From NCBI RefSeq assembly GCF_000346465.2, contig NC_034012.1, positions 23,912,812-23,976,811 on the forward strand: a stretch of DNA of 64,000 nucleotides, in the 5' to 3' direction. The notes below the pieces were generated by a model. The model searched no databases, was not told the DNA's origin, and saw only the letters and a program-made list of their open reading frames with translations. Shown here one piece after another: positions 23,841-34,302 of this stretch; the first letter of the stretch is position 1; each line of letters opens with the position of its first letter. The translations under genes and the position numbers were made by a program. Source of the stretch: Prunus persica (lineage: Eukaryota; Streptophyta; Magnoliopsida; Rosales; Rosaceae).

Positions 23841-24562
23841 ATATATATATATATCTCTCTCTCTCCCTCCTCCCCTCCTATGTGCTCTCCCTCTTCCCCC
23901 GACAATTTCTTCTTCCCCTATTCTCCCATGACTACCACCTGCAAGCTCCAACGCTAAAACCTATTCCACAACCACCCTCTACTGTAGCCCGCAACCCTAG
24001 TACCCATGAACCCAAAACCCCAGCCCCCACCCTCCACCCCAGATCTAGTCAAAACAGATAACCAAGAGGGTTGATGGTTATTCATATTTCAAGTGATGAA
24101 TTTTCAATTTCAGTTTTTTCTTTTATCATTTTGCTGATAATCTGGCCTTTTTTTTAAAGATTGGTCACTTTGGATTTGCTAGCTTTTTGGGTGGCTTTTT
24201 ATCATTTTGCTAATATCTAGATATGGGTTGTTTTAGTTTTCTTCTTTACTTTGGATTTGCTAGCTTCTTGGTCAGGTGTATTGATCTGCTAAGAGAAATT
24301 GGTCACTTCCTATAGCTATGTGTTTGTGTATTGCCAAAATTGTAGCTATGGGTTGGGGTTCTGGTTCATTTGAGGGCTATGGAAGAATAAATATGGGTGA
24401 GAAATCGCCGGGGGGTGGGGGAAGAAATCGGAGTTGAAGAGAGAGAGATTTTATTTATTTTTAAAATTTTTGTGTGAAAAGTAAAATTTGGTCTTTGTCC
24501 AGGGACCCTTGCTACAATTTTGCCTTTTATTAATTGTTAAAAATTATTTACATAGTATTATA

Positions 24563-24845
24563 TCTATATATATAAAGCAAAAGGCAGAGAATGGTAAAAC
24601 ATTTAAAATACCAGAAAATGACATTGATTAATACAACTATTAAGGTTTGAAATTATTAATTAAATGAACATAATATGGCAAATGTACACATTTTCATGTT
24701 AAAAAAATTACATTAAAAGTAAAATTAGATAATGGATTCTATTTTTATGAAACACTTTACCTATTCTCTTTTTTAATTCTAAAATAAATTTAAATTTTTT
24801 TTAAAAAACCTCTCGCAAGCATGGAAGCACGTGCAGAGAGTCTAG
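24563..24845 (+). mobile_element. Non-autonomous Helitron, 283 bp
   Basis: Begins TCTATATATATAAAGCAA and ends GCAGAGAGTCTAG, placed between A (24562) and T (24846), as Helitrons do. An imperfect hairpin (CTCTCGCA ... TGCAGAGAG) lies about 8 bases before the CTAG end. The sibling Copia D LTR at about 15,317 lacks it, giving the empty site. No coding. Confidence 0.75.
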
Positions 24846-25044
24846 TATATATCTAAGGGAGAGAAAGTTAAACTCTAAGCTGTTATAACTCCAGCTATAT
24901 AGATTTGTTATTACCTAACTTTATTAATTCTAACTAATTATTAATAGCTCACGTGCTTGACTAAGAGCTACTAACAATCTCTAACTTGGCTAACCGAACG
25001 TGATTAGATCGTGTGAGATGTGTGACTTCTTCACTTTCAGTTTT

Positions 25045-25535
25045 TAGCCTAGAGAGCCCATAACTTGTTAGTTTGATCTGCCATGTCGTCTATTGCTTGG
25101 AAGGTTAAATAATGAATGTATGCAAGTCATTTCTATTTGAAGGTTCTTCTACAAGTGTTACAATCTGAAGCTACATTGGCATATTGCAAAATTATTTTTA
25201 AGTAATCCATAAAATAATCTCTTAAAAATCAATCTATCTTAATCATCCCTTGCTCCATTATATGCTTAAGATTTACCATTGAAACAAAGACATCAATATA
25301 TGCAGAGAAGTAACTAACCATTCTATCATTAGAAGACCAAAAGCAAATATAATAATTATGAGCATACGCAAGTAAAAAAATATAAAATAAAAAGAACCCA
25401 TTATTAAGAACTTAAAGCAAGACCAATACCCCACGATAAATCATGTTCCAACATTTACTGTATTACGTTTACTCTTGCTACATATAAGTGCTCAATAATT
25501 ATCCATCTTGTTATTCTCCATATCTAGAAGACCAT
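25045..25535. other. AT-rich spacer between the two Copia elements
   Basis: No recognisable gene or repeat ends. Short AT-driven frames only. Confidence 0.5.
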
Positions 25536-25540
25536 GTTAT

Positions 25541-25772
25541 TGTTGATGTGAGTCTCCTAATTAATCAAGGAGATTTCCTTCCTTGATTAATTAAGGGATT
25601 TACTTTCCTATTTTTATATAGTTGACAAATCACTGTATAATTAGGAGATACTTTTCTAATTCTTTACTGTATCTAATTCCTTATAAAGCACCTTGTAAAC
25701 TCTTATATATACCTCCTTATAGAGAAGAATAAAGTTAACCTAATACATTCAAACCATATTCATATTTTAGCA
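25541..25772 (+). repeat. 5' LTR of Copia E
   Basis: TGTTGATGTGAG ... TTTTAGCA, 232 bases. It differs from the 3' LTR at a modest number of sites. A 13-bp inverted repeat (TAATTAATCAAGG ... CCTTGATTAATTA, 25558-25593) near its start can form a stem-loop. It has a TATATATA stretch near 25706. Confidence 0.9.
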
Positions 25773-25784
25773 TGGTATCAGAGC
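25773..25784 (+). other. Primer-binding site of Copia E
   Basis: TGGTATCAGAGC, an exact complement to the 3' end of initiator-methionine tRNA, directly after the LTR. Confidence 0.9.
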
Positions 25785-25980
25785 AATCGATCCTCGGTTG
25801 TCTCTAACTTCTCATATCAAATTTCTTCAAACACAAACTCTAAACCCTCATATCAAACTTCCTCAAGCACAAACCTTATATCATATTTCTCACCTTTATC
25901 TTTCCCAAATTCAGATCCCCATACACATATCCCTCATTCCTTCAAATTCCTAAACACATATTTTTTATCCTTCTGCTGCC

Positions 25981-28310
25981 ATGGATATTAATTGTCTCGT
26001 CTTCCGAATCCACCAAATCCACTCCACCATCCTCCCAAATTGCTACTATTCATAGTGGCAACACTCCGTTTCCGACCGGCATCATCTCGACTGAGACCAA
26101 TTATGCCTCATGGTCTCAGGTCATGGAGAAGCGTATTGCTGCCCGCGAAAAATTGGGGTACCTCACCAGCGATGCCCTGCAACCTTCTAAGCTCTCCTCC
26201 ATCTACTCTACATGGTGTACGGAGAACTTTCAGGTGAAGGGGTGGCTTATTGACTCCATGTCTCCCGACTTGATGAGTCGTTTCATCCGTTTAAGTACCG
26301 TCAAAGAAATCTGGGATGCCATGAAGAAAACCTACTTTGATGGTGGCGATGCAACTTTCCTCTTTGATCTCAACAAATGGGCGTTCACCATTAAACAGAA
26401 TGGTGTCCCTGTTCACAAATACTACAGCCAGCTGCAGACCATCTTTGAGGAGATTGATCACCTCACTCCCAATCACATGCACTGCGACGCCCAAATTAGA
26501 CCTTGACCAAACCTTTGCATATGTCCGTCGCAAAGCTCAACAAAGACTGACCATGACCAGTACTCCAGACACTACTATCCTGGCCACCCAATGTCCACCG
26601 GGTCCTCCTACTTCTACCAATGGTGCTTCTCAGACTCAAGTCACAAGCTCTCATATGGAACACAAATGCACTCACTGTGGTGTAAGCAAACATACCCGTG
26701 CTGGCTGTTACGCATTGATTGGTGTTGTGAATTTTAGACAACCTGAAAAATGGAGATTATAAGTATTAGTCTAAACACAAATTATACTCGCAAGTACATA
26801 AGGACAATCTTAATATAGTATGGCAAATATGAGGTCATTCCCACGAGGATTGAGTTCAACTACCAATTAGTCTAACCTAATTTACTTCACAAAATACTTT
26901 AACTACTGTATTAAATAAACAAGAAATTAAACACGTAAACACAAAAGGTGTTTTTTTCGAAAGAATGATTTAATTATCAACGAAATTAAAAGACAAAACA
27001 AGTAGGAAGTCATGAAACACAAGGATGAGAAATTCAAATTGATAAAAGCACTATGACAATGAATTCACCACTAGTAATCCGATCTAGCCTCTTATTCACC
27101 TACCTATTAACTAACCATTTGATGTCGCCGTTTAGTTTTCCTTTTTCATGAATTACCTATGGTATTTAGGCTAACTCGTATATTCCTACATGCAATTTGC
27201 GTATGGTATTTAGGTCCAATATCAACACATAGAAACTCATTAAGATCGGTGAAAATCTCGAACAAGCATGTAAACCCTAGGAGTATGGTATTTACCCTAG
27301 ACGAATTGCAAATCCTAATCACAAGAAGCAAGTCTCAAATTAAGTATGGTATTTACTCTAATTTGCATCCGATTAACTCAATTAAAAGTCTAGATGGTGA
27401 TCAAGCATCAAGATAATCAACCAAGTTATTAAGCACAGTGATTAAGAATCCAACATCAAACAACAATTAATAGATAAGTGAACTAGGAAAACTAGATTAT
27501 CATACTAGGGCTACATCATGCCCTAGCAAAAGAAGATTAGTTGAACATAATCATAGAATTCGACATAAATAAAAACATAAGGAAGAAACAATAATACTTA
27601 GCCAATTGCGGTACTCTTTCGGCATCTCCAATTTCTCCTAGTCTTTTCGTCCCCCCAAAGGAGTTGTTTCTCATGCTTAAATAAAACACTACATCTCTAT
27701 TCCTACCCTAGCTGGGCTTTTACAGCATTCCAAAAATAAAGAAAAACCTGATTAAAACATAAATCCAAAATGGGTAAGTAATTGACTCCTCTTCCTACTT
27801 GGACTGGGATAACACATCAGTTACTTTGTAGGTATGTTTGGGTTGTTCCTCCTCCAAGAAAATTCGGAAAAAATATGTAAATTGTAGATTTTTGTCTTAT
27901 CTTTCCAGCCATACATCATGTCTTGAGGAAAAATCAGGAAAGTCTTCAAATATTCATTCTTCCACAGCAGCACAGTTTTGACGGGATTGCACCTTATGCT
28001 GATTTAACTTCAAAGACTGCTCTCATTGGCTGCTCCAAAAATTCTAGAAAAATTCCACAATCATCTTCAAGGTCTTATCTTTCATCTTCAATTAGTCTCG
28101 TACTAAAACTCCACCAAAAAGTCGTATTTCCGTTGAAAACAAATTACTTACTTTAGAAAGCTGAAAATTGAAAAAATAAAATAATGAGTCCTTTTTACAT
28201 CAAATTCTCCTACAAAAACTAAGTATAAAGAGTACACAAATGTGTAAATTTGTGGACTTATCAATTGGGTACCCGGATTGGTGGGACCACTCCAAAGCTC
28301 CGTGCAAGAA
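25981..28310 (+). pseudogene. Copia E gag, split by a solo LTR
   Basis: ATG at 25981, then frames giving FPTGIISTETNYASWSQVME, YLTSDALQPS, LIDSMSPDLMSRFIRLSTVK and AFTIKQNGVPVHKYYSQLQ: a UBN2-type gag. The zinc knuckle CTHCGVSKHTRAGCYALIG stops at 26722, where a solo LTR begins. The rest, GYPDWWDHSKAPCKNRGK, resumes after 28268, so the gap is an insertion. Frameshifts near 26030 and 26480 also break it. Confidence 0.8.
26723..28263 (-). mobile_element. Solo LTR of an Athila/Tat-type Gypsy element
   Basis: On plus it begins TGTTGTGAATTTTAG and ends GGACTTATCA, with ATTGG directly on both sides (26718-26722, 28264-28268). On its own strand it starts TGATAAGTCCACAAATTT and ends AATTCACAACA. The 1,541 bases have no primer site or protein domain, as expected for LTR-LTR recombination. 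It carries tandem-like words 'GTATGGTATTTA' (about 27162, 27205, 27285 and 27343). It interrupts Copia E gag between the codons for ALI and GYPDWW. Confidence 0.85.
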
Positions 28311-28419
28311 TAGGGGCAAATCACTCAACACATCTTCCGACTCTGCTCTTGTAAGTCCTGCGGTTCCAACGGCACCAGCTCCTGCCTCTGCCTCTGTAGC
28401 CACAACAGGTACCCAAAGT

Positions 28420-29560
28420 TATGTTTTGCATAGTTCTTCAAAGAAACACACATGGGTCATTGACACCGGAGCCACTAATCACATGACCTTTGATCCTGGA
28501 CAACTTACCTCTCATACACCGTCTTCTCAATCAGTGGTGTCTAATGCCAATAGTACCCTTCTCCAGTAATTGGGGAGGGTTCCCTCTCTCTCTCTCTAAC
28601 TCCCTCACTTTGGATTCCGTGTTGATTGTTCCATTCTTTCATCATAATCTTTTGTATGTTGCCCAAATTACTACGGTTTTGAATTGCACTGTAATCTTTT
28701 AGCCTACTCATTGTGTTTTTCAGGACATCCTCAACAGCAAGACGATTGGTTGTGGTACTAGGAAGGGCAAACTCTACTATCTGGACTTGGCATCTGACAG
28801 TGAAGCTAGCCTCAATAAGTTTACAAAATTGGGGGTACGAGTGTTGAGAAGAAAAATTCAGAAGTATGGTTATGGCATCACCGTCTTGGACATACTTCAT
28901 TTGGATATTTACATAAGCTATTTCCTTCCTTATTTTTCGATTTAGATATTTCCAGTTTTAAGTGTGACATTTGTGAACTGGCCAAGAGCCACCGTGTCCC
29001 GTTTCCCTTAAGTACAAATAAAAGTTTGATTCTTTTTTCACTTGTTCATTCTGATGTTTGGGGCCCTGCTAAGATTACCACTCCAGGGGGAGCTAGATAT
29101 TTTGTCACGTTCATTGATGATTGCACACGCATGACCTGGGTTTCCTTTCTCCAAACAAAAGGGAAAGTCAGTTCCAAGTTTCAATAGTTCTATCAAATGG
29201 TAGAGACACAATTTCATACTAAAATTCAGGTTCTTCGGTCCGATAATGGAGGAGAATTTCTCAACCATGACCTTACTCAGTTCTTACAAGATCATGGCAT
29301 CCTTCACCAATGCTCATGTCCTTACACCCCCCAACAGAATGGTGTGGCTGAAAGAAAGAATAGACACTTATTGGAAGTAGTTCATTCCTCTCTTTTTGGT
29401 GCCAATATGCCTAGGCCCTTTTGTGGAGAAGTTATCCTATATGCAGCATACCTTATCAGAAACATTCCAGGAGGAGGATCCGACATATGCACCATCCTCT
29501 CTGCTAATATGCACCTCATCAGAAAGGGTACTGGTGTTATCATCCTCTGAGTCAGAAAGT
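28420..29560 (+). pseudogene. Copia E protease and integrase pseudogene
   Basis: The protease motif HTWVIDTGATNHMTF is at about 28447. After stops and shifts come a GAG-pre-integrase part (CDICELAKSHRVPF near 28965) and the integrase core: FVTFIDDCTRMTWVSF, VLRSDNGGEFLNHDL and CPYTPQQNGVAERKNRHLLE, with the catalytic D-D-E visible. It breaks down after IRNIPG at about 29470. Stops include 28568 and 29187. Confidence 0.8.
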
Positions 29561-29684
29561 CTATACTTCTATGAATGTTGTCTTCCAGGAATCCGACATA
29601 TATTTTTCAGCCGTCGAGGAGGAGGATCAAAATGCTAACATTTCTCAAATTTCAGAAATTTTTCCTGCAGAAAGGTCATAGAAG

Positions 29685-29850
29685 GAAAACGACCTGTCTC
29701 CCAACGCAAGCGACCGGTCGCCCGAGAATTTGAATTGGCCTAAAAGCAACCAGTCACAAGTTGAAAGCAACAGGTAGGCCCCCAGAAATCTGACTCTGCC
29801 CGAAAGCGACCGGTCGCCAAAGGACAACGACCGGTTGTCTCCCTGCTGTC
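29685..29850 (+). repeat. Degenerate 'ACCGGTCGCC' repeats in Copia E pol spacer
   Basis: Five loosely spaced copies of a word like AAGCGACCGGTCGCC (about 29705, 29744, 29766, 29801 and 29822), some self-complementary. One frame reads repeated K-R-P-V or Q-R-P-V units. It lies between integrase and reverse transcriptase, where copia pol has a fast-evolving linker. Confidence 0.6.
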
Positions 29851-29854
29851 AAAC

Positions 29855-31705
29855 TCAGGAGGAGAATATTGAGGAGTTTTTGCCCGCTCCGGATAATTAT
29901 TTTGTGCCAGTATCACACCAATCACCTCCTGAGCACGTCATTCAGGAAACATCTTTTTTCTGAAACTGATAATATTAATGAAATATCTCATGATGATTTA
30001 ATTTCAGAGGGCACAGAGCCTGCATATCAGATTCCAAAACGGAAGAATCGTAGAAAACCTCCAGTTCACTACGAAGTAGATCTTAATGCAAGAGGAAAAT
30101 ATCCCATCAACAATTATGTATCCATCAGCAGATTATCAGAGTCACAAGTACACTTAGTGAAGCAGCTGGCTGACATACCCATTCCCAACAGTGTAACTGA
30201 AGCACTAGAAGACTCAAAATGGAAAGAAGCCATGAATGAAAAATATGAGCCCTCCAGAAGAATGGCACATGAGAACTCGTGCCATTACATCATGGAAAGA
30301 AGACAGTAGGATGCAGATGGATTTATACTGTAAAACTCAAAGCAGATGGATCCATTAAAAGATATAAAGATAGATTGGTGGCGAAGGGGTACACACAAAG
30401 ATATGGGATAGACTACCAAGAGACCTTTGCCCCAGTAGCCAAGATTAACTCTATCAGAGTCCTTCTGTCTCTAGCAATAAATGTAGATTAGCCATTACAT
30501 CAGTTTGATGTAAAAAATGCTTACTTACATAGAGACTTAGAGAAGAAGTATATATGGACTTGCCACTAGGATGTAACTTAGCTCGTGATAAGGAGAATCA
30601 AGTTTGCAAGCTCAGAAAGTCATTATATGGGTTAAAACAATTCCCCAAGGCATGGTTTGGCATATTCACTAAATCCATGAAAATTTTTGGGTATATACAG
30701 AGTAATGAAGATCACACTTTGTTCTTGAAACGTGATGGAAGAAGACTTACTGCATTGATTGTTTATGTGGATGACATAATCGTAATTGGAAACGACATAA
30801 GAGAGCAATTGAAACTACAGAAGTATTTGTCTCATGAATTTGAGATGAAAGATTTGGAAGATCTAAAGTACTTCCTAGGAATTGAAGTAGTCAGGTCCAC
30901 AACTGGTATCTTTCTATCTCAAAGGAAGTATGTATTAGATCTACTCACTGAAACAGGAATGCTTGGATGCAAACCTGCTGATACACCCATTGAGATGAAT
31001 CACAAGTTATGTGAAGACATGGATCAAGAACCAACTAATAAGGAATAGTACCAATGCGTTGTTGGAAGGTTGATGTATTTAGCTCACATAAGACCAGATA
31101 TTGCATATGGTCAGTTTATGCATTCACCCAGTGTATCCCATAGGAATGTAGTTGATCGGATCTTAAGATACTTAAAGTCAGCACTTGGAAAAGGGTTAAT
31201 GCTCTCAAGAAATATAGATCTCGAAGTCGTTAGATATACAAATGCTAATTGGGCTGGCTCCGTTATTGACAAACGCTCTACTTCTGGGTACTTCACTTTT
31301 GTGAGAGGTAACCTAGTCACTTGGCGGAGTAAGAAATAAAATGTGGTTACTCGATCCAGTGTTGAAGCTGAGCATCGAGGAATGGCCCATGGAGTTTGTG
31401 AATTACTATGGATCAGAAGACTATTGGTAGAATTGAGATTCAAGCCAGAAAAGCCAAGGGAGTTACACTGCGATAACAAGTCAGCCATCGATATTGCCCA
31501 TAATCCAGTTCAACATGATCGAACTAGACATGTTGAGGTGGATAGACATTTTATCAAAGAAAAACTTGAGAAGAAGATCATCCGCCTACCATTGGTAAGA
31601 TCAGCAGGTCAATTGGCAAATATCTTAACCAAAGTTGTTTGTGGAAGAGTATTTCATGACTCACTTACCAAGTTCGGCATTAGTGACATATATGCACCAA
31701 CTTGA
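29855..31705 (+). pseudogene. Copia E reverse transcriptase and RNase H pseudogene
   Basis: Readings in order: linker [51 protein letters not shown]; the RT box LIVYVDDIIVIGND; DLEDLKYFLGIEVV; RLMYLAHIRPDIAYG; RNase H WAGSVIDKRSTSGYFTF; HCDNKSAIDIAHNPVQHDRT; and the end FHDSLTKFGISDIYAPT with stop at 31703. Only three point stops (about 30490, 31046 and 31337) and one shift near 30300 interrupt it, so decay is moderate. The polypurine tract follows directly. Confidence 0.88.
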
Positions 31706-31712
31706 GGAGGAG

Positions 31713-31944
31713 TGTTGACGTGAGTGTCCTAATTAATCAAGGAGATTTACTTCCTTGATTAATTAAGGGACTTACTTTCCTATTCTTATATAGTTGACAA
31801 ATCACTGTATAAATAGAAGATACTTTCCTAATTCTTCACTGTATCAAATTCCTTGTAAAGTACCATGTAAACTCTTATATATACATCCTTATGGAGAAGA
31901 ATAAAGTTAACCTAATACATTCAAACCATATTCATATTTTAGCA
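31713..31944 (+). repeat. 3' LTR of Copia E
   Basis: TGTTGACGTGAG ... TTTTAGCA, 232 bases, collinear with 25541-25772. It keeps the same stem-loop (31730-31765). Confidence 0.9.
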
Positions 31945-31949
31945 GTTAC

Positions 31950-32320
31950 AACAAAAGATTTCAGTTAAAATTTGGAAAAGAACAATGATATAATAAGGTA
32001 ACACTAACACCTAATGAGACACTCTAGTATATGACAAATTACAAGTGTAACAACTAAATTTTATATTGTTGTCACACACACCCAAAGAGCACATGAATAA
32101 TAGATGTAAAAACTAAATTCTCTTTCATTGGTAACATGGAAAACAGAGGACCACGCATACTGAAAACTGAATTGGAAAACATATCATAAGTCTTACACTC
32201 AAAAGGATTTTGGTTGATCCACTTGGAAAAGTAAGCGAAAATTAGGTTCATCCATGACCATAAAGTTGTGAAATGTGAGTACAAGATATAAACACAAGTA
32301 ACACATTCCATATAATGACA
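31950..32320. other. Spacer without a recognised gene
   Basis: AT-rich, with one minus-strand frame (32072-32326) that has no recognisable domain. Confidence 0.5.
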
Positions 32321-32869
32321 AAGCATGTTTATACCATAATCAACCGAACAAACCTGGCACTAGGGGACCAACACACAGACAAAACCAAAGCCTGCAGAAG
32401 GCAAAATCCTTAAACATTGATGACTTCATCATGACCTCAGCTGCCGAAGAGACATCTTCCTCTGATATGACAATAGCCTGCCAAAGGCGTTTGCTCAAGC
32501 TCTAGATGGCAGAACTTAAGCATTTGACATGTGTCACTGGCACATTGATTTGCACAAAGTCTCACATTGAAACTTTGTGCAAATGCTCACTCTCATTCCT
32601 CTATAAAAGGAGAACAGTGTCTAGGTGAAAAGGGTAACTACATTTCACCTTTGCTGTTACTATGCCAAAATTACCACTTACCCTACTCTAGCTGACTTAA
32701 GCATCGGAGAGCCTTCGGCCAGCACCACACCGATGCCCGAAGCTTGACAATTGTTTCTTCTATCGCACTTCTGCAAGTCTCCTCCCTACCGAAGGTCCAC
32801 ATCTCCCGAGTCCTGCTCAAGATTCTACACTTCTTCTATCTAAGTTGAATCCAATTTTGGACATCAACA
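32320..32869 (+). repeat. 5' LTR of element T
   Basis: Ends GGACATCAACA at 32869. A clear TATA box, CTATAAAAGG, is at 32601-32610. Inverted or repeated CGGCC/CCGAAG words (GCCTTCGGCC, CCGAAGCTTG, CCGAAGGTCC) mark the R-U5 part. The left end is not resolved. Confidence 0.6.
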
Positions 32870-32890
32870 GTTTGGCATTGTTTGTGGGAA
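32870..32890 (+). other. Primer-binding site of element T
   Basis: GTTTGGCATTGTTTGTGGGA right after the LTR. Tat-like elements usually carry TTTGGCGCCGTCTGTGGGAA here, so this copy has a few mutations. Confidence 0.65.
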
Positions 32891-32999
32891 TCGACTTCTA
32901 AATCTCACATCTCTATTAGGCTCGCTAGCTCTTTTTCCTATCAAACCCAATCGTCTCTTCAGTCCATCACACTCCATCATACCAAGCTAAGTTAGCCTT

Positions 33000-33903
33000 G
33001 GCACTCAAAATCATGCCCCCCATATTGAAGCCTCTAGAAGGAAACCTTCAATCGATGCACATCTTCAAGCCAAAGTGGAGCCACTTTATGCCGATGTTGC
33101 CAAAATGATGGAGAACTACGAACACCTCCCCACTAAAAATTTTGAGTTGGAACATGACTGCAGAACCTTGAAGCGCAACTTAAAGAACACTTGCCACTAG
33201 TTAGCACAGCACGAAGTCACCTAAGGTGTCGAGCATACCCTGCTGAATCAGCCAGCCATCTCATTTCGTAGCGCCCCAATGCAGCCTCGACCTGACAAAG
33301 ACAAAGGCCACATTCAACCTGAAGCAACCAAGTCGCGACCTCTCTAACTTTTACCACCCAGGGACCAGCCTCATGCCCCAACCTAGGTCTACAAGGATTA
33401 TATGGATCGCATCTCTGAGCTTCGCCAAAACCCTTTAAGATTCTGGTAGATCTCGATGACCCACATGTCACGCACGTTGGCCCTCTACAAAAGCCCAAAC
33501 ATCTCCCTCATTAGGAGGTGGTTAGTGATTCTAAAGATTGGGAACCTTATAACCCTGGGGACTAGGAGCTTTACTATTCTAAAGCCTTTGAGGAATGGGA
33601 AAATTATCGACCACCAACCCCGATCTTCAACACCCGACACCCTTCCTTATACCAATCCCGCTATGTGACTTTTATTTGAGAAGGTTCGCTACCTCGAAGA
33701 TAAGTGACAACGCAGCCATCAGCCCTTCTAGTCGAAGCCATGCCATGGTCCCTATACCGAGAGCATCCACACTTACTGTCAGGAGAAGGACGTCTAGCCC
33801 CTTCACAAAGCCTTCTACACTGGTACTGAAGACCCCATCACCCATATCCACTCCTTCTAGTCTGCCTTAGAATTAAGGGCCTTAGTGATGAGGGCATATG
33901 TCT
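33000..33903 (+). pseudogene. gag of element T, N-terminal part
   Basis: Readings include a coiled-coil-like stretch (EPLYADVAKMMENYEHLPTK), DYMDRISELRQNP, then GTEDPITHIHSF*SALELRAL and, one frame on, SDEGICL. The last codons touch TGTCT at 33899-33903, where a solo LTR begins. Stops near 33199 and 33343 and shifts make it non-functional. Confidence 0.7.
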
Positions 33904-34240
33904 TATAACACCTAGTGTGCTCATGTTCGTCCCAAAAATCACTGTTCGTAGACACGAAGTGTGCTCATGTTCATCCCAAAAATCCTTATTCGTAGACACG
34001 TAGTGGGCATATGTCGTGATTATTTAACTGTGGATTTACGCTTTTGCCCTTAGAGGTAGGGTCACTTTAGTCATTTTTTGATCTGGAAGAATTTGGGGAT
34101 TTTAGTGGCAATATTTCATAGAGCTCACTCTCACAAGTTCGTAGACACGTAGTGTGCTCAAATTGGAGTTCTAACGAAGAAGTTGTGGTCAACGAAAGTA
34201 CAGTGGCATAATCCTAAATTTTTCAAAGTTGGGATTCAAA

Positions 34241-34243
<3 letters not shown>

Positions 34244-34300
<57 letters not shown>
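34244..34300. repeat. (CT)n microsatellite in LTR B
   Basis: Uninterrupted CT, about 28 units, at the same relative site as in LTR A. Confidence 0.9.

Positions 34301-34302
<2 letters not shown>

Larger units (their letters stand above)
22999..24524. mobile_element. Non-autonomous Mutator-like element (MULE), 1,526 bp
   Basis: Terminal inverted repeats of about 35 bases: left GGCTAAATTGTAGCAATGGT then CCCTGGAC and AAGACCAAA; right TTTGGTC then CCAGGGACC and TTGCTACAATTTTGCC. A 9-base target duplication (TTTTATTCA at 22990-22998, TTTTATTAA at 24525-24533, one mismatch) is the Mutator hallmark. The sibling LTR at about 15277 shows the unfilled site. No transposase frame. It contains two further small elements, AT and CT microsatellites, and a CT/CCC-rich stretch near 23850-24060. 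Confidence 0.8.
22968..25039 (-). repeat. 5' LTR of Copia D, split by a MULE and a Helitron
   Basis: Homologous to 15255-15505. Segments 22968-22998, 24534-24562 and 24846-25039 together make about 254 bases against 251 in the sibling. Shared words include AGCTGTTATAACTCCAG, TAATAGCTCACGTG and TGACTAAGAGCTACTAACAA. Confidence 0.75.
15250..25044 (-). mobile_element. Copia retrotransposon D, heavily invaded
   Basis: Minus-strand element with LTRs at 15255-15505 and 22968-25039. The second LTR is about 254 bases once its two insertions are removed. The primer site (plus-strand 22955-22967, complement of TGGTATCGAGAGC) touches the right LTR. A G-rich polypurine tract (complement of 15506-15518) touches the left one. 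Flanking GGTTT (15250-15254) and GTTTT (25040-25044) are a plausible mutated target-site duplication. From right to left it retains a gag N-terminus, a reverse transcriptase fragment and RNase H. A CACTA transposon, a Gypsy LTR, repeat R2, a MULE and a Helitron split it. Confidence 0.75.
25536..31949 (+). mobile_element. Copia retrotransposon E, structurally complete but coding broken
   Basis: Two 232-bp LTRs (25541-25772, 31713-31944) flank a primer site, gag, protease, integrase, RT and RNase H in the copia order, and a polypurine tract (TTGAGGAGGAG). Flanks GTTAT (25536-25540) and GTTAC (31945-31949) look like a 5-base target duplication with one change. A solo Gypsy LTR (26723-28263) sits in gag. 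Several stops and shifts make it inactive by itself. Confidence 0.88.
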
